NCBI GenBank assembly: GCA_030656215.1
Contig: JAUSOD010000070.1
Coordinates: forward strand, 186,001-250,000
Direction: 5' to 3'
Length of the DNA: 64,000 bases
Origin: Azoarcus sp.
Lineage (GTDB): Bacteria; Pseudomonadota; Gammaproteobacteria; Burkholderiales; Rhodocyclaceae
Shown: positions 63,719 to 64,000 of the stretch, one piece after another
Position numbering within the stretch: position 1 is the stretch's first letter
Layout of the letters: every line of letters starts with the position of its first letter
The notes under the pieces: generated by a model
Told to the model about the DNA's origin: nothing
The model's database searches: none
What the model saw: the letters and a program-made list of their open reading frames with translations, nothing else
Program-made: the position numbers and the translations under genes

Positions 63719-64000
63719 TCAGTTTCCTTCCAGTTTGAATATGATTGGGACCAACACCGAGGCTTCGATGGCACGCTCGCCCTGGCGCGCAGGAACGAAC
63801 CGCCAGCGTGACACCGCATTGCGCGCCGCTTCGTCAAGGCGTTCGGAACCCGAGCTGCGGGCCGTTTCGATGCGGCCGGGGAGCCCGTCCGGTTTGACCA
63901 CGACGCGCAGCATCACCTTGCCTTCTTCGCGCATACGGCGCGATAGCGGTGGGTAGGCTGGAGCCGGGTTGTTGAGATAGTCGGCATCGAAGCGGGCAGC
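63719..64000 (-). CDS. tonB: TonB C-terminal domain (5' part outside window)
   Basis: The last 94 codons are present. They show the TonB C-terminal domain: DADYLNNPAPAYPPLSRRMREEGKVMLRVVVKPDG, then SGSERLDEAARNAVSRWRFVPAR. The N-terminal membrane anchor and Pro-rich spacer lie beyond the right edge. Confidence 0.93.
   Translation of the reverse strand, partial: AARFDADYLNNPAPAYPPLSRRMREEGKVMLRVVVKPDGLPGRIETARSSGSERLDEAARNAVSRWRFVPARQGERAIEASVLVPIIFKLEGN

Overview
The window is GC-rich chromosomal DNA from a betaproteobacterium, most likely a Rhodocyclales member of the Thauera/Azoarcus/Aromatoleum type. That placement is inference from protein style and gene order: the ybgC-tolQRAB-pal-cpoB-queE-queC block, an NnrS protein, an FNR-type site before a cytochrome c peroxidase, and many TonB receptors. 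No rRNA, tRNA, CRISPR array, insertion sequence or prophage was seen.

Left part (1-21 kb) is mostly housekeeping. A class I ribonucleotide reductase large subunit (nrdA, cut by the left edge) lies behind a cobalamin riboswitch. Next come a YyaL-type thioredoxin-domain protein, a YeeE/YedE sulfur transporter and the long minus-strand Tol-Pal/queuosine operon. A tandem-repeat STAS protein, hslVU, an AEC transporter, a CHASE-PAS-GGDEF diguanylate cyclase, an Hsp15-like RNA-binding protein and azlCD follow.

Middle part (21-38 kb) is accessory. A TonB receptor preceded by a Fur-like site leads a tightly coupled run of ABC importer genes ending in nnrS. Then come a secreted glutathione peroxidase, an SBF/ACR3-type transporter, a PLD-helicase next to a DnaQ/GIY-YIG nuclease, a nitroreductase-EamA pair divergent from a MarR regulator, and a vapBC module.

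Right part (38-64 kb) is an iron-acquisition island. It holds feoB-feoA, a Fur-box-led operon with a second ribosomal protein S4 flanked by two similar small proteins, piuC with a siderophore receptor, and a second receptor followed by PepSY, DUF2271, DUF4198 and flavodoxin-reductase genes that look like a ferric-reductase relay. It continues with a MacAB-TolC-type pump, two imelysins with a di-haem oxidoreductase and a DUF1513 protein, cytochrome c peroxidase, an Irr-like Fur-family regulator, and exbB-exbD-tonB running off the right edge. Six Fur-like sites were read by eye in the window, five of them in this part. The receptors here, and the one at 21 kb, would need the ExbB-ExbD-TonB motor at the end.

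The observations most worth following are the Fur-linked S4 paralogue operon, the B12 riboswitch on a class I reductase, the TonB-ABC-NnrS unit and the imelysin/di-haem cluster.
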